In this document: in pieces, positions 34,016-44,941 of the stretch
Layout: every line of letters starts with the position of its first letter
How positions within the stretch are numbered: the stretch's first letter is position 1
Source: Gloeopeniophorella convolvens
Lineage: Eukaryota; Basidiomycota; Agaricomycetes; Russulales
NCBI GenBank assembly: GCA_022496205.1
Contig: WTXD01000074.1
Span: 47,184 to 111,183, forward strand
Direction: 5' to 3'
Length of the DNA: 64,000 bases
Notes under the pieces: generated by a model
Database searches by the model: none
Told to the model about the DNA's origin: nothing
Seen by the model: only the letters and a program-made list of their open reading frames with translations
Made by a program: the position numbers and the translations under genes

Positions 34016-37000
34016 CTACTGAGTCGTATCACCCATCTGACCCCCGCACTGCGCCCAGTCTCGTCCATGAACGAATCTACTTAGATCGAGTACCGTTTCG
34101 CGTTCGGTGACGACCCACACATTGCCTGGACGACGCAGACCTGTCCTGTGGAGTTCCGGGATCCACATCAGTAGCTCCCCGTTTTCCCCGCGGACCCAGC
34201 CCTCGTTGTCTATCGCAGACTGGTCCGTAAAGGCAGGCGTGCCCTGAACGGTTCTACGAGTCCAGGATGAGTCCCCGTCCGAGAGCGTGCGTCCAGAAGA
34301 TTCTTGGACTTACATGCTGGGCACTGGTACATCCTGAGGCATGCCTAAACTCCCAATGCGCTCCGCGACGCCGTAGATGGCCACCGACCACAGCCGTATT
34401 GACTTGTCGTCTGACCCCGAGGCGATGTAGCTACCATCCGGCGAGAACGCGACAGACCAGACCCAATCTGTATGGCCCATGAATGGGTCTCCGACCGGGT
34501 GCCCCGTCTCGGCGTCCCAGATACGAACAGTGCGGTCAAACGAGCCTGAGGCAATCCGGCGACCATCTGGTGAGAACGCGACAGACCTGACCCAACCTGT
34601 ATGGCCTGTGGGTGGCTCTCCGACTGGGTGCCCCATCTCCGCGTCCCAGACACGAACGGTGTGGTCATCTGAGCCCGAGGCAATCCGGCGACCATCCGGC
34701 GAGAACGCGACAGAGTTGACCGAACCTGTATGGCCTGTGAATGGCTCTCCGACCGGGTGCCCCGTCTCGGCGTCCCAGACACGAATGGTGTGGTCATACG
34801 AGCCTGAGGCAATCCATGAACCATCCGGCGAGAACGCGACAGAGGTGACCGAATCTGTATGGCCCGTGAATGGCTCCCCGACCGGGTGCCCCGTCTCGGC
34901 GTCCCAGATACGAACAGTGCGGTCAAACGAGCCTGAGGCAATCCGGCGACCATCCGGCGAGAACGTGACAGAGTTGACCGAATGTGTATGGCCCGTGAAT
35001 GGCTCTCCGACCGGGTGCCCCGTCTCGGCGTCCCAGACACGAATGAAGTGCTCAAACGAGCCCACTAGAGCAATCCGGCGACCATCCGGCGAGAACGCGA
35101 CAGAGTTGACCCAATTTGTATGGCCTATGAATGGCCCCCCGACTGGGTGCCCCGTCTCCGCGTCCCAGACAAGAATGGTGTCATCACCGTCCGAGGCAAT
35201 TCGCGAACCATCCGGTGAGAAAGCGATGGCGTGACAACTGCTGCCCACTGGAATAGCCATCTCCTGTGCCGGCCAACCGGACATCCGCCCCCGCTGCAGC
35301 GACAACGTGTTTGGAAAATATATGGCGTAGTGACAGAAGATGATGGACGCTTGCGGACAGAAAGGGAGCGCGGACAGGTAGATGTGTGGCGCGCTTTGCG
35401 CGATAGGCCGCCCGAAGTACTTCACGAACTTCAAGACGTCAGTAATCCATGACGTGAGCGTGTCGAGCTCTAGCAGGGGATGCTAGTGTTGACATGGATC
35501 GTGAGAACGGTCGCATACGGAAAATAACGCTTGACTCACGTTGTCACGATACTTAGCCACCCAAGTTCCAAGGACCGACATGGCCTGCGGGACGAGATTG
35601 ATAGCACCGAGAAGGCTCATGGACTCCAGCCAGTGGAGGAGGTCATTCTTGAAGAACGATTGGACCCCGTCAACAATCTTGTCAGGAGAAACGTGCTCGA
35701 GATGTTCGTCCCAAGAGCGGCAAGCATATGACAGAGCATCTGATATGTGCTCTATTATACGGGATTGAAGGTCTTCGACATCTGCGTTGTGATAACCCGA
35801 TGACGGAAGGTCGCAGATATTGAGTCTGAGCTTCTTGTGCATGAGGCCGAATGAAGAACGTGCAAGCTGATAGTGCGCGTCGCCGAGGTTGATCCAGAAT
35901 CTGTCGGCTCTCTCCGGGTCTGTGAGAAAGTCGCGGAATGATGCGTGCAGTGGGACAATGGGCAGGGACGACTTGGAGGGGGTGACATTGCTTAGCAAAG
36001 CGCCAAGGTAGCCGACGATGGAGCGCACGGAGTCTTCGCCCATGGGGTCCGGTGGATCATTGTAGGAGCGTAGGGTGGCTAGAGAGTTGGTCGAAAGAGG
36101 TTCGAACGCAGCGAGCACCTGTCCTATGACAGACGTGAATTTCGGAGGCGGCGCTTTGCCGCCGCCAAAGTACGCGGACAGGATCTCCGTGTACAACGAA
36201 TCCAGGAAATTGACGGATTCTGGGCTCTCGGATGGAAGTCCGAGAAGCTGATTGGCACGTTCACTTGGAGTCGATCCAGCTGGACCATATTGGACGTAGT
36301 CGCAAGCGACAGCTGCCCACTGAAAAGAATTCTCAGCCTTCTCAGCAAGTCCAGCTCCGCACTGCTTGAAAAGGGTCTTGCCGAGCTGATGATGGACGAA
36401 GATGTGGATATCCTGAGCCGTCGATATGGATAGTTCCCGGTCATCCGTATACAGGATATTGGCAACTGGGGACTGGCTGAAGGCGTCCACTATATCCTTC
36501 TCCGGCCGTGAGGTGATGAGAATGCGGAAGGTGTCCGGGAGCTCGGAGATGTGACTAGCCAGAAAAGAATGCAACCCATCCCTGCCGGATGCGTCGCCGG
36601 ATTCATCCAACGCGTCGATGACAATGAAAATGGGACCGATGAGGGGGGACTCTTGAAGTGGACGAAGAAGCATAGACTTGAATGGGGTCGTACGATCTCG
36701 CGCGCCGAGGACAAGAGATGCGTCCTCGTCGATAATCTTCGCAAGGGATGCTTTGAACGTTGGATATCGATCGGCGAGGTTGCGTGCGATTCCAGAGAAG
36801 AGGCGCTGAGCGGCACGATGGGACTGCTCCGTCCTCTCCGTGCGCGAGAAAACGAATGATGAAGCGAGACGATGTGTCGCCTCGAATTGGCATGCCAATT
36901 CGTTCGCAATCGAGGACTTTCCCGTCCCTGCTTGTCCAAAGAGCACGAGCGCGCGCGCAGAGTCCGGATTGTTCACCCATTCGGTGATGTGCTCCAAGAA

Positions 37001-38794
37001 TGCCACACGAGTTTCCGGGATGCACCTCTTATCCTCGCTGTGGCGTGCTCCCTCCGGGAACGGGATGTTCGTCATTTTCACGTCCAGACCTACGCGTGGC
37101 TCAATCGTTACTAATTCACAGTAAACTACTGGAATATGCATACCGACGTCGGTGACATCACTCGCCACTTTCTCCAGCTCCTTTGAGATCGCGATCACAG
37201 TCGTCTGAGTGCTGATAGTAGCGTGATCCAGGAAGTCACCCCGGAGCTTGGTAAGTGTCTCGCTGTAGCGTCTGACTTGGTCACTAGCATCGCCACCGAG
37301 ATTCTTCACAAGTCGCATCCCTTCGGATGACGCACTCATATTAGATGGGCAAGCGAAATGGAGAGGAGATTCAGACTGACAGAACGTCGTGCCCTTGGCG
37401 TAATTCTGGATCAAATCCCCACACGCGCCTACGTGACGTAGCATTTCCTTTATGATCTGAACCTGAGTGCTTCCTTGCAAAAGGTTCTCCAAGTCTATTG
37501 CCTCCTCCGCAAGGTCGAACGCGTCGCGGATGGCGACAAGTAAACCCTTGAAGCTTTCGTCACGTTCAACTTGAGCAATGAGTACCTGAAGCCGCATTGC
37601 GGAATCAATATAACAGCTCAAAGGCACAGAAAGTCGGATTGCGTACTTTTGGGATGCATGAGAGGATGCTCCATGCCATCTTCGCCCAAGGGTGGATCTA
37701 GCGGAAAATCTCCAGCTCAACACCGGGCATCGAACCGATGGAACGACGGTACTACCTTTGCAATCTTGTCCACCACGCCGACTACAAACGCGACGTTCTC
37801 GAGAGCGACTTCCCAAGTATCATAGAGATCAGCGGCCTTCTCAAGCTGGGCCGGCGCCTCGTCTACAGCCTCCACCAGCTCCCGCTGGAGACTCGGGACA
37901 CTCCTTAGGCCGGCGATCGCTGCTCCAGCTCGCGCTAGACCTATTTCCGCAACTCGCACCGGGTCTCCTGAGTTGGAATCATCCGACGATGTATCTGGTT
38001 CGGGTAGCGATCCAGGATCAGCGCCTATCGAAACACTAGGCGCCCGAAGTGTCTCGGGGGAGCTGGCGTCTCCGGATGTGGCATGCTGGGATGCCTCCAG
38101 TAGGGTGATAGAGAGCACAAGGGTTATATTTCGTGAATCAGATGGAATGTCGAACTCTGTCCCTGCATGAGATGTGAAGGGTGAGCGTGCCGCCGAGTCG
38201 ACGTATCGACGGAGGACGCACCCTGGAGAGGAGATGAGTGAATTGTCTCGAATGGGATCGTCAGCAGTCCTAGGCGGACATCCCTCAGCCACGTTCGCCG
38301 CGCAAAGACGCGCACGATCAGAGGGGAAGAGGAGTTTACGGTCCTGCAAACGCGTGTTTAGACCAAAGCGGGGGTGGGAGGATAGAATGTCGCACAAGCC
38401 AGAGAGAATCTCATCCCATTGCACCGACTGCCCCGTTCTTCGAATGGGCAGCGTCTTCTCGGTTCTCAATCCATTAGTCGCAGTGACGTAGTACTTTGGC
38501 TCTTTCTTGCCGAACAACGCTCTGAGGCGAGGCAAGCCGTCTGCTCGAACGACTGACCCAGAGTCAAGACAATGTTTGAGCGTCACGGGTTTGGAAGCGC
38601 GGCCCCGATCAACACGTGTCACGTACCGGTAAGTTCGAGACGAGTGGCAGGGCGTGGCTGCTGCTGGGAGCTATTGAGAGCTTGCTCCCCATCCGAACCA
38701 GGTGAGACGACCCTAGAAGATCTCGCAAGTCAGATACTTCCGACAGCTACCGCGGGCGTCATGACAAGGAATTTTGCACTCACGGAGTCGACAT
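34016..38794 (-). CDS. NLR1: C2-NACHT-WD40 STAND receptor, 7 WD40 repeats
   Basis: Eleven minus-strand exons (38784-38794, 38627-38721, 38396-38552, 38222-38343, 37756-38156, 37647-37697, 37381-37585, 37144-37320, 35540-37089, 34314-35482, 34016-34253) give 1391 aa with consistent phases and no stop. An N-terminal C2-like domain (about residues 25-150) includes LELTVVRADGLPRL, KKEPKYYVTATNG and FARRTWLRDVRLG. A helical linker contains KIAKIHPWAKMAW. The NACHT domain has Walker A GQAGTGKSS (about residue 458) and Walker B IFIVIDALDES. One seven-repeat WD40 array (43-aa units, for example [32 protein letters not shown]) follows, and a tail exon with WVRGENGELLMWIPE and LDLSRFVHG closes the protein. 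It is a cytoplasmic signal-transducing ATPase of the fungal NLR type; a role in non-self recognition is inferred. It lacks a 7-residue ALSSDVA-type segment present in NLR2 and NLR3. Confidence 0.88.
34380..35250 (-). repeat. 129-bp WD40 repeat array of NLR1 (7 units)
   Basis: Seven consecutive 43-codon units lie in the last large exon. They are nearly identical in framework ([35 protein letters not shown]) and vary at a few positions after GHT and after GS. The second unit carries an extra residue (ALVGSFEH). High DNA identity produces long antisense frames that are not genes. Confidence 0.9.
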
Positions 38795-39157
38795 TCTTCA
38801 CTTGCTGCTTTGGTTGAACACCTAACGCTGGGGACGAAGTTGAGATGGGGCAGAGGGACTGGAAAGATAAAGCAAAGAGCACGGCGTCTGGGCACGAGCA
38901 CGTTGTACTATTGTAGCAGCCATCATCTATCAAAGGTCACATAGAAGGCCTCAGTCGGCGATAGACCGCTCGGCGCTCGCCCGCGCGCGTCACCCGTAAG
39001 TATATGTGCCAAATGCGTCGAAGGGCAACTAAGGGCAAGGCCCCGTACGGTCTCGCCTCCAGGCTCATCGACATCGCCGGAGCATCACCGCTGTGTTGGG
39101 CCCTGAGGCTTATGCACAAGCTTGCGCATACCCTGCTCACTCGATCTTCAACTCACG
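38795..39157. promoter_or_regulatory. divergent intergenic region NLR1 / chimera A
   Basis: 363 bp separate the NLR1 start from the first ATG of chimera A on the other strand. The same divergent arrangement occurs at 49415-49983 and, without its plus-strand partner, right of 60159. No TATA element was identified with confidence. Confidence 0.5.
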
Positions 39158-41080
39158 ATGGCCACTCAGCCTAGTATTGACACCGCCAGCAGCTCTCGCA
39201 CGTTGCCATTCCGCCGCCATTTTAGGTCCAGCAGTAGGTCTCACTCTTTTCTCCCGGCCTCCCGAGTCCCGACTGTGATTCACCGGGGCTTTCCCCCATC
39301 GGCGCTCCAAACTTCCATGCAGTACTCCTTCCCATTAGGTACTTCTGCCATTCCCGGCCGTCCTATGCACTCCGCACGCCACGCCAACCCCACCGTCGCC
39401 CTCGCCGTCACCGGCATCCTCCCCCGCTGGGCATGCCGATGACACAGCTCGGACAGGGCCCCTTCACCCCGGACCGCTCGCTGAGCCTACCGTCCCGCCC
39501 TTCCAGCAACGCAATCGCCGCTAGCCCAGCATGAGCATAGGCGGACCCTCCCTCCCGATTGCCCCTGCGCCCGCTGCCACGTCGGCCTCGCTACGACACG
39601 ACCACAGTCCCTCCCTCGCCGCGGCGCGCTTGACTCCGTCGCGCCAGTACTTCAAACAGCGTGACGTCCAATACGTTCAGCCCCGACTCCACGCTCGGCT
39701 CGGATTCCATCTGCGAGCGCGACATACGCTCGGACTCCGGCGTGCCTACGGATCAATAGCTCGCACCCCCTGCGATGCCCGCCCGCCTGAATTTTGTGCG
39801 CAGGTTCGATCTGGACATCCCGAGGAGGCCGAGGAAGCAGCAGCAGCAGCAGCAAGTGGATGAAGGGCACGAGCTGGAGGAGGCGGCCGTCGCGGAGGAG
39901 GACCGCGTGCTCCCAGAGGCATCGCACGTCGTAATGGTCGACATGGACGACATGCTCGACATTGCGCTCGACGTGGACACAAGGGCAGAGGCGGGTGCGG
40001 ACACCGACGTCGACGTGGCGGGCGTCCAGGTCGACGGCATCACAACTGCCACGCGGAACCGGCTGCACTCGCGCCTCGTGTCGCGCCTCTCCACGGCGCT
40101 CTCACTGCGCTCCGTCGGCGCGCATGCGCGGCCCCGAGCCCGAGGATGACGACGCGATGGACGAGTGGACCGGCTCGGAGGACCTGCGCACGGAGGCGAC
40201 CAGGGAGGAGGTACATGTCAACTCCACCGCGTTGCTGCCACGCATGCTGACGGCGTGGATCCTTGCCCCGTCCTGCTCTCTCTCTGCTCCTTCACCTGCC
40301 CCCCACATCACGCGCACACCCCGTCCCCTGCATCTCTCAAACTCCTGCACCCCTCTCCACTGCTGCACCGCACCAGCAGAGCATCGGCTAGCACTCCGGC
40401 CCGTTTGGCGAAGAGCGCACACGCTAGGACCGCCAGCAGCACTGCCTCATGCACCGGCGCACCACCAGTCCCCGCAGGACTCGATCCAGATCCCGTGTCG
40501 CTTCCCGTGCTTTTCTCCCCCGTTGCCCAACCCGCTCCCGCTCGCCGCGCACATCTAGCCTCTTGCGCCCGCCGCTGACGACTTGTGCTCCAACCCAAAT
40601 AACGACGACGACGGCCCCGCGCACCTGCCGATGCATGACCCCGCGCTCGCACGGTTCGCCGCTTGATGCCTCGGCCGATCCTCGCGCCTGTGCCGCGACG
40701 CAACGGGATGCTCAAACCGCACGCCAAACCGCTTGTGTTTAGCGGCAGCGGCAGCGATGGCATGGGCCACCCCTCAGGCAAATTTACCCCGGGCACGTTC
40801 CCCACATTCCAGCCAGAACCGCAGCCACAACTCCAGCAGCCACTCCAGCAAGAGCAGTCCGGCGGCCGCTCGCTCAACGTCGGCGCGCCCGAGTTCAGGC
40901 GCGGCGGCGCGTTCACATTCACGCTCCCGCTGAGCGTGCCGACGCTGCAAATCCTACTGTACACGCCTGTACCTGCGCCCGGGAGTCCGAGTCCACCGGC
41001 CTGTGCACAGCAGGGCCGCGAGAAGCGCCAGCGGCGTGGGTCGTGCGAGGACGATGCCGGCGCAAGCGCGAGCAAGGGCT
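39158..41080 (+). pseudogene. chimera relic A, PAM2-motif protein part (fullest copy)
   Basis: Plus-strand blocks of a large disordered protein are present. ATG at 39158 opens MATQPSIDTASSSRTLPFRR; a frame at 39775-40149 has a poly-Gln run then DMDDMLDIALDVDTRAEAGA and LSTALSLRSVG; 40440 onwards has QDSIQI...LPNPLPL; 40663 onwards has LVFSGSGSDGMGHPSG, poly-Gln and SLNVGAPEFRRGGAFTFTLP (PAM2-like core about 40873-40902), then QGREKRQRRG. Stops and frame changes separate the blocks, so no complete protein is made. The same order is found in relic C. I do not know the parent protein by name; the PAM2-like motif suggests a poly(A)-binding-protein partner. Confidence 0.65.
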
Positions 41081-42290
41081 TAGATTCGAGACTTCTGCGA
41101 GCGAATACGACGCCGTGTTGTTCGTATCAGCCGACAAACGCGATACGCGGCGCATCCAGTTCGTGCGCGAGTTCACCAGCATGGTTTTTGTGTTACAGGT
41201 TCGTGGTCTGGTCCCGGCACCTCCGTACTGTGCCTGACAGCTCTGTAGGACAAGACGAGCAACGCCATTGATCTGTACAACGACATGTTACGTATCGTGG
41301 ACATGCCCGCCCCGCGCTCGTATACCGCTGTGACCTTCACCGAGCGGCTCAGCTCAGCTGCATACAGGCTGCGGTGGGTGGCATGACGTAAGCGCATCAC
41401 GAGCCCGCTGACGTGCTATTTCCAGATCGACCGCCTCAGCCTCGAGGGCTACGCACATCTCGACCACTGAGTCGCCGAGCTCGACAAGAAGATTTGAGGA
41501 CATCCTCCTGCAGCGCCGAAGTACGCTGTTCAGATCTGGTGCGCCGATTTCGATCGCTCCGGTGACGACGACGAACTATGACGGGACCCGCTCTTGAGCA
41601 AGCGGCGTAGTGATAAGTAGCGCGGGGAGAAGGTGAGTGCTGTGGCCGCAATCAGGCGCGGGGGCGGGATTTCTGATGTGCGTGAGGACAGTTCCTGGAG
41701 GACAGCCCGACGCTCAAACCGATCGTGCACGAGATCCGGATACAGAACCAAGTGATCTCCCTCGGTCCGCCTATAGAGTATGTGCTCCAGACGTGGTTGT
41801 AGCAGCCGCATAATTAGCTTGGTGAGTGGGCTTTTGGGGATCCAGACACGTGTTGACAGTCTGTTGCCAGGCGTGATTCGCCTGTTACGGCGGATTCAGA
41901 CCCTTCGGTACGAAATTGAGTTGCAGATTTCTGCATCGGAAACGCTGTACACATCGGTACGTGGCTTGTCGTGAGCGTTGCTGACCCTTCCTTAGCTTAT
42001 GCAATTCAACGACGACGTGCTACAACAGCCGTTGGAGCTCATTGAGGCCAAGTACAGCAACTCAAGGATTACGTCAGCAAGTGACTGGAATTCCAATCGC
42101 CCTGGGACTTCGAGACAGAATATGTGTTCAACTGCCTGGGCGACTCGCTCGCGCACTGGCGGCGGCTGCTCACTGAGATCAAGCGTGCGCGCACGAAGTT
42201 TGAGATGACCGAGACGCCGAAGGCGTTCGGCGTGCCAGCGGGTGCAGGCGCGCGTAAACGCCCTGTACGACGCGTGGGAGCGCGACATCT
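41081..42290 (+). pseudogene. chimera relic A, dynein-tail exons 8-13 (3' truncated)
   Basis: Exon 8 is open (SEYDAVLFVSADKRDTRRIQ ...) and follows the PAM2-protein part directly. Exon 9 begins DKTSNAIDLYNDM. Exon 10 has several stops (for example after LDH and before RDPLL). Exon 13 is frameshifted after QQPLELIEAK and breaks off near 42290, losing the last ~70 codons and the usual 3' flank. Intron positions match the intact gene at 18617-20002. Confidence 0.82.
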
Positions 42291-44053
42291 TGGCACTTCA
42301 CAGTCTAGGCGCCTTTCAGGCTATCTCAGGTTCCACACGTGGTCCTCCTGGCCAGTCACTGGTGACGTTGCTAATGACCGCTGTTCCAACACGCTTCTTG
42401 AATTTTACCATGTCCGGCTTATTCGACAAGGATTCACGAAGATCGGGCATCCTTGGCTCTTTCAGGCATCTGAGTTGCGCTGAAGCACAAGTCATCGATG
42501 TAAGGCCGCAGAGGGGTAGTGTCTCTTCCAAGCCCAACCCGCCATGTATAGGACATTCTGTCACTTGCTACATCTGTCCAATAGAAGGCTTGATCACGGT
42601 TACGGCTTGCTGAATGCGGCGCTCCTCAATGAGGCTGTCGCGGGGCCCTTCCTTGTTTACGACGCAGTGGTCTGAAGGCACAGCTCGGACCCCAGCCGCT
42701 CCCTCAAAGCGCGCATCCACCTACCCAGAGAATCTCACGCGACGCCATGCCGGGTTAGTTGAAGGTGAGTCGTCTACTACGAGCACTTTACTGAAGTCTG
42801 GCTCGCTGATCCGAACCTAGCAGAACAGTCACGTGTAACCACGTGCGCTCACCCACTCCTCACGTGGTTAATCCCGCACGCACGCCAACGCGTTCCGTGA
42901 CTCTCGTTGTAATGCGTCTGAAAGACGCGTGCCAATGCTAGCGAAATATCACTCTCGTATAAGTGCGCACAATGTACCCGAAACAATAACAGACCCCAAG
43001 GCTCTACTTTTCAAGGCTTTGCTCCCTAAAGATCTGCGCTAGAACATGCCGATTACTCACATAGTCAGCCTACAACAATGCCATCAACACTAACCAATTC
43101 CTCCACGTTGTACGCGTGCCTATATCTGTTCAACTAACTGTCTGCTATCACCTCCGAAGATCCCGCAAGTCGTACTTCAAAAACCAGTTCGTGACAAATG
43201 AACCGGCACGGGCGCTCGTCTTGTCGCGTCGCGCGCTTCGCATTGCCCCGCGGTCACCTCTACCCAGACTTCCGCATCCTCACTCTAACACACTCAAACC
43301 GAGAATATCACGTTGTACGGTTTCTTATTTACTCACATCATCACCTCCCTAATAATGGCGGGTAGAATCACGCTGAGGATGAGCATCCTTAGATTGTTCA
43401 GGGCATTGTGGGCGGGCTTAGAAGCTGCCGTTGCATCGGTTTCGTATACATTGACATCATTCCCCGCACCTTTCTGGTTTCATTCTCCAGATCCTCCTTC
43501 GAGGCGTCGAAAACCCAGACCAGAACGGCGTTCAGCACGCCCAGTGGGGCGGGGATGGGATATTAATCGGTCCAACGGTGCGTTGCGCGGTCCGTTCGTG
43601 AGTTCAGGTGGGGAAACGACGTCCTTTGCTGCAGGAACAGCCCCAGATTCCGCAGGACGCGTTGGCTGCAGACTCCAGGAGGCAAATCTCCGTGCTGAGG
43701 GGTCTTGGATATAACTTCAATGAGGGTTCCTTCTCGCGCGACTTCCCTTAGAGACCTAAATTCTTTGTTTCGACTACGCTTAGTGCGTTCTACTAATCCG
43801 GCCGTCATGGTTAGGGAGAACATGCTCAAGATGTAATGGTGGGAACGCACGTGAGAATGGGTCTGGGCAGTCTCATCGACATCGTCCGTGTGGCCGTCAT
43901 CGCAGCAACGTCGAAGTCTTCGACGCCTGAGAAGACTCGTCGCTTCCCAATCTTGGTGTCATTGATGGAAGCGCAGTCCAAGGGCACGAAACGGTCATCA
44001 CGAATACTGTAGACAGTGGGAGAGAGTGGCAGCAGCAGGGAGACGCCGATAAC
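42291..44053. other. inserted or unrelated DNA interrupting unit A
   Basis: Sequence unlike the other units replaces the end of dynein exon 13 and the usual spacer start. Frames (43116-43352, 43313-43714, minus 43563-43850, minus 43897-44280) carry no recognised motif. It contains the CACGTG inverted repeat at 42836-42870. A transposon remnant is possible, but no terminal repeats were seen. Confidence 0.35.
42836..42870. repeat. perfect inverted repeat with two CACGTG boxes
   Basis: TAACCACGTG (42836-42845) and CACGTGGTTA (42861-42870) are perfect reverse complements with a 15-nt loop. Each arm contains the E-box CACGTG. The region is non-coding. Confidence 0.9.
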
Positions 44054-44941
44054 TTGCCGCGTCGCTGTGTTGAGAGAGTCACGAGTGCGCTGATTGGCTG
44101 CCCAAGCGGCCAGAGCACCCCAGAGTCAAAACAAGGACCAGCAAGAATGGATCGCGGTAGCCTACAGCAGCTCGCAGCCTGGCGTAAGATATCGATGTCG
44201 GTGCGCTCTGCTTCGGACGGAGCTGGATGGAGATCCGTCTCCCAACTTAGTCGCCTGTTTCGCGGCGCCGAACATAGCATGTCATTGGGGGGTGCATATT
44301 GTTATCGATCGCGAGTCCTGCATGCGATACAGCCAGCCCATTTTGCTGGAGTGCAAGTCGCGGCGGCCCCGAGCGGGCCGACTTCCCGGATCCTTTCCCG
44401 ATGCCCCCGCTAACTCTCACTTCCGCCTCGTTCGATCGCATCCTCCCTAGTTCCCGCATACAAAAATTGGCCCCCAGTCTATCCTCTACTCAGTAACGAC
44501 GCGCAGAGAAACTACGCAATCAACGACGCAGTTATGACGGACGCGCGGTCATTACAGTACGTGTGTCTGGCCTTTTGTGCCCCAGCTCCCGAAAATCCAT
44601 GTCATCGCCCCATTGTAGATATACTTAAACTACCATACAGTCCTGTAGTATAAAAGGTAGTATGTACCGGCTACGAATAGCAGCGTTTCCAACTTTCGCG
44701 TTTCCCTTTTTCCCCTTGCGCTCCCTTGCCTTGCCTCCCCCCACTTGACTTTGTGTCGCGCCGCTGTGCACCCTCGTTCCGGACCTCCACATCGCACCAC
44801 ATTTACCGATGCGCGTGGTATAACACGACTATAGAACGAGCACATTACATGTGATACGGTAGTAGCTTGAACCTACGAACAGCGAAAGCAAATATTGCCG
44901 ACACGCACGACGGCCAGCCTCCTGTCCAGGGCACCAATTAA
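44054..44941. repeat. array spacer, copy 2 (interrupted)
   Basis: Blocks shared with the other spacers are CGCCTGTTTCGCGGCGCCGA, CATATTGTTATCGATCGCGA and, after about 430 bp of different sequence, CTACGAACAGCGAAAGCAAA just before the NLR2 stop. The copy is thus present but split by an insertion at about 44380-44815. Confidence 0.6.

Noticed and set aside
34479..35234. Long plus-strand frame with a repeating [25 protein letters not shown] pattern (also at 45312-45914 and in 54.8-56.6 kb)
   Set aside because: It is the exact antisense of the WD40 repeat arrays; periodicity comes from the 129-bp units and not from a separate gene.
35483..37816. Reading NLR1 NACHT as one 777-codon exon starting near 37816
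   Set aside because: The sister genes have stop codons in the corresponding intron positions, and conserved GT-AG sites at 37697/37647, 37585/37381, 37320/37144 and 37089 give a better aligned protein.
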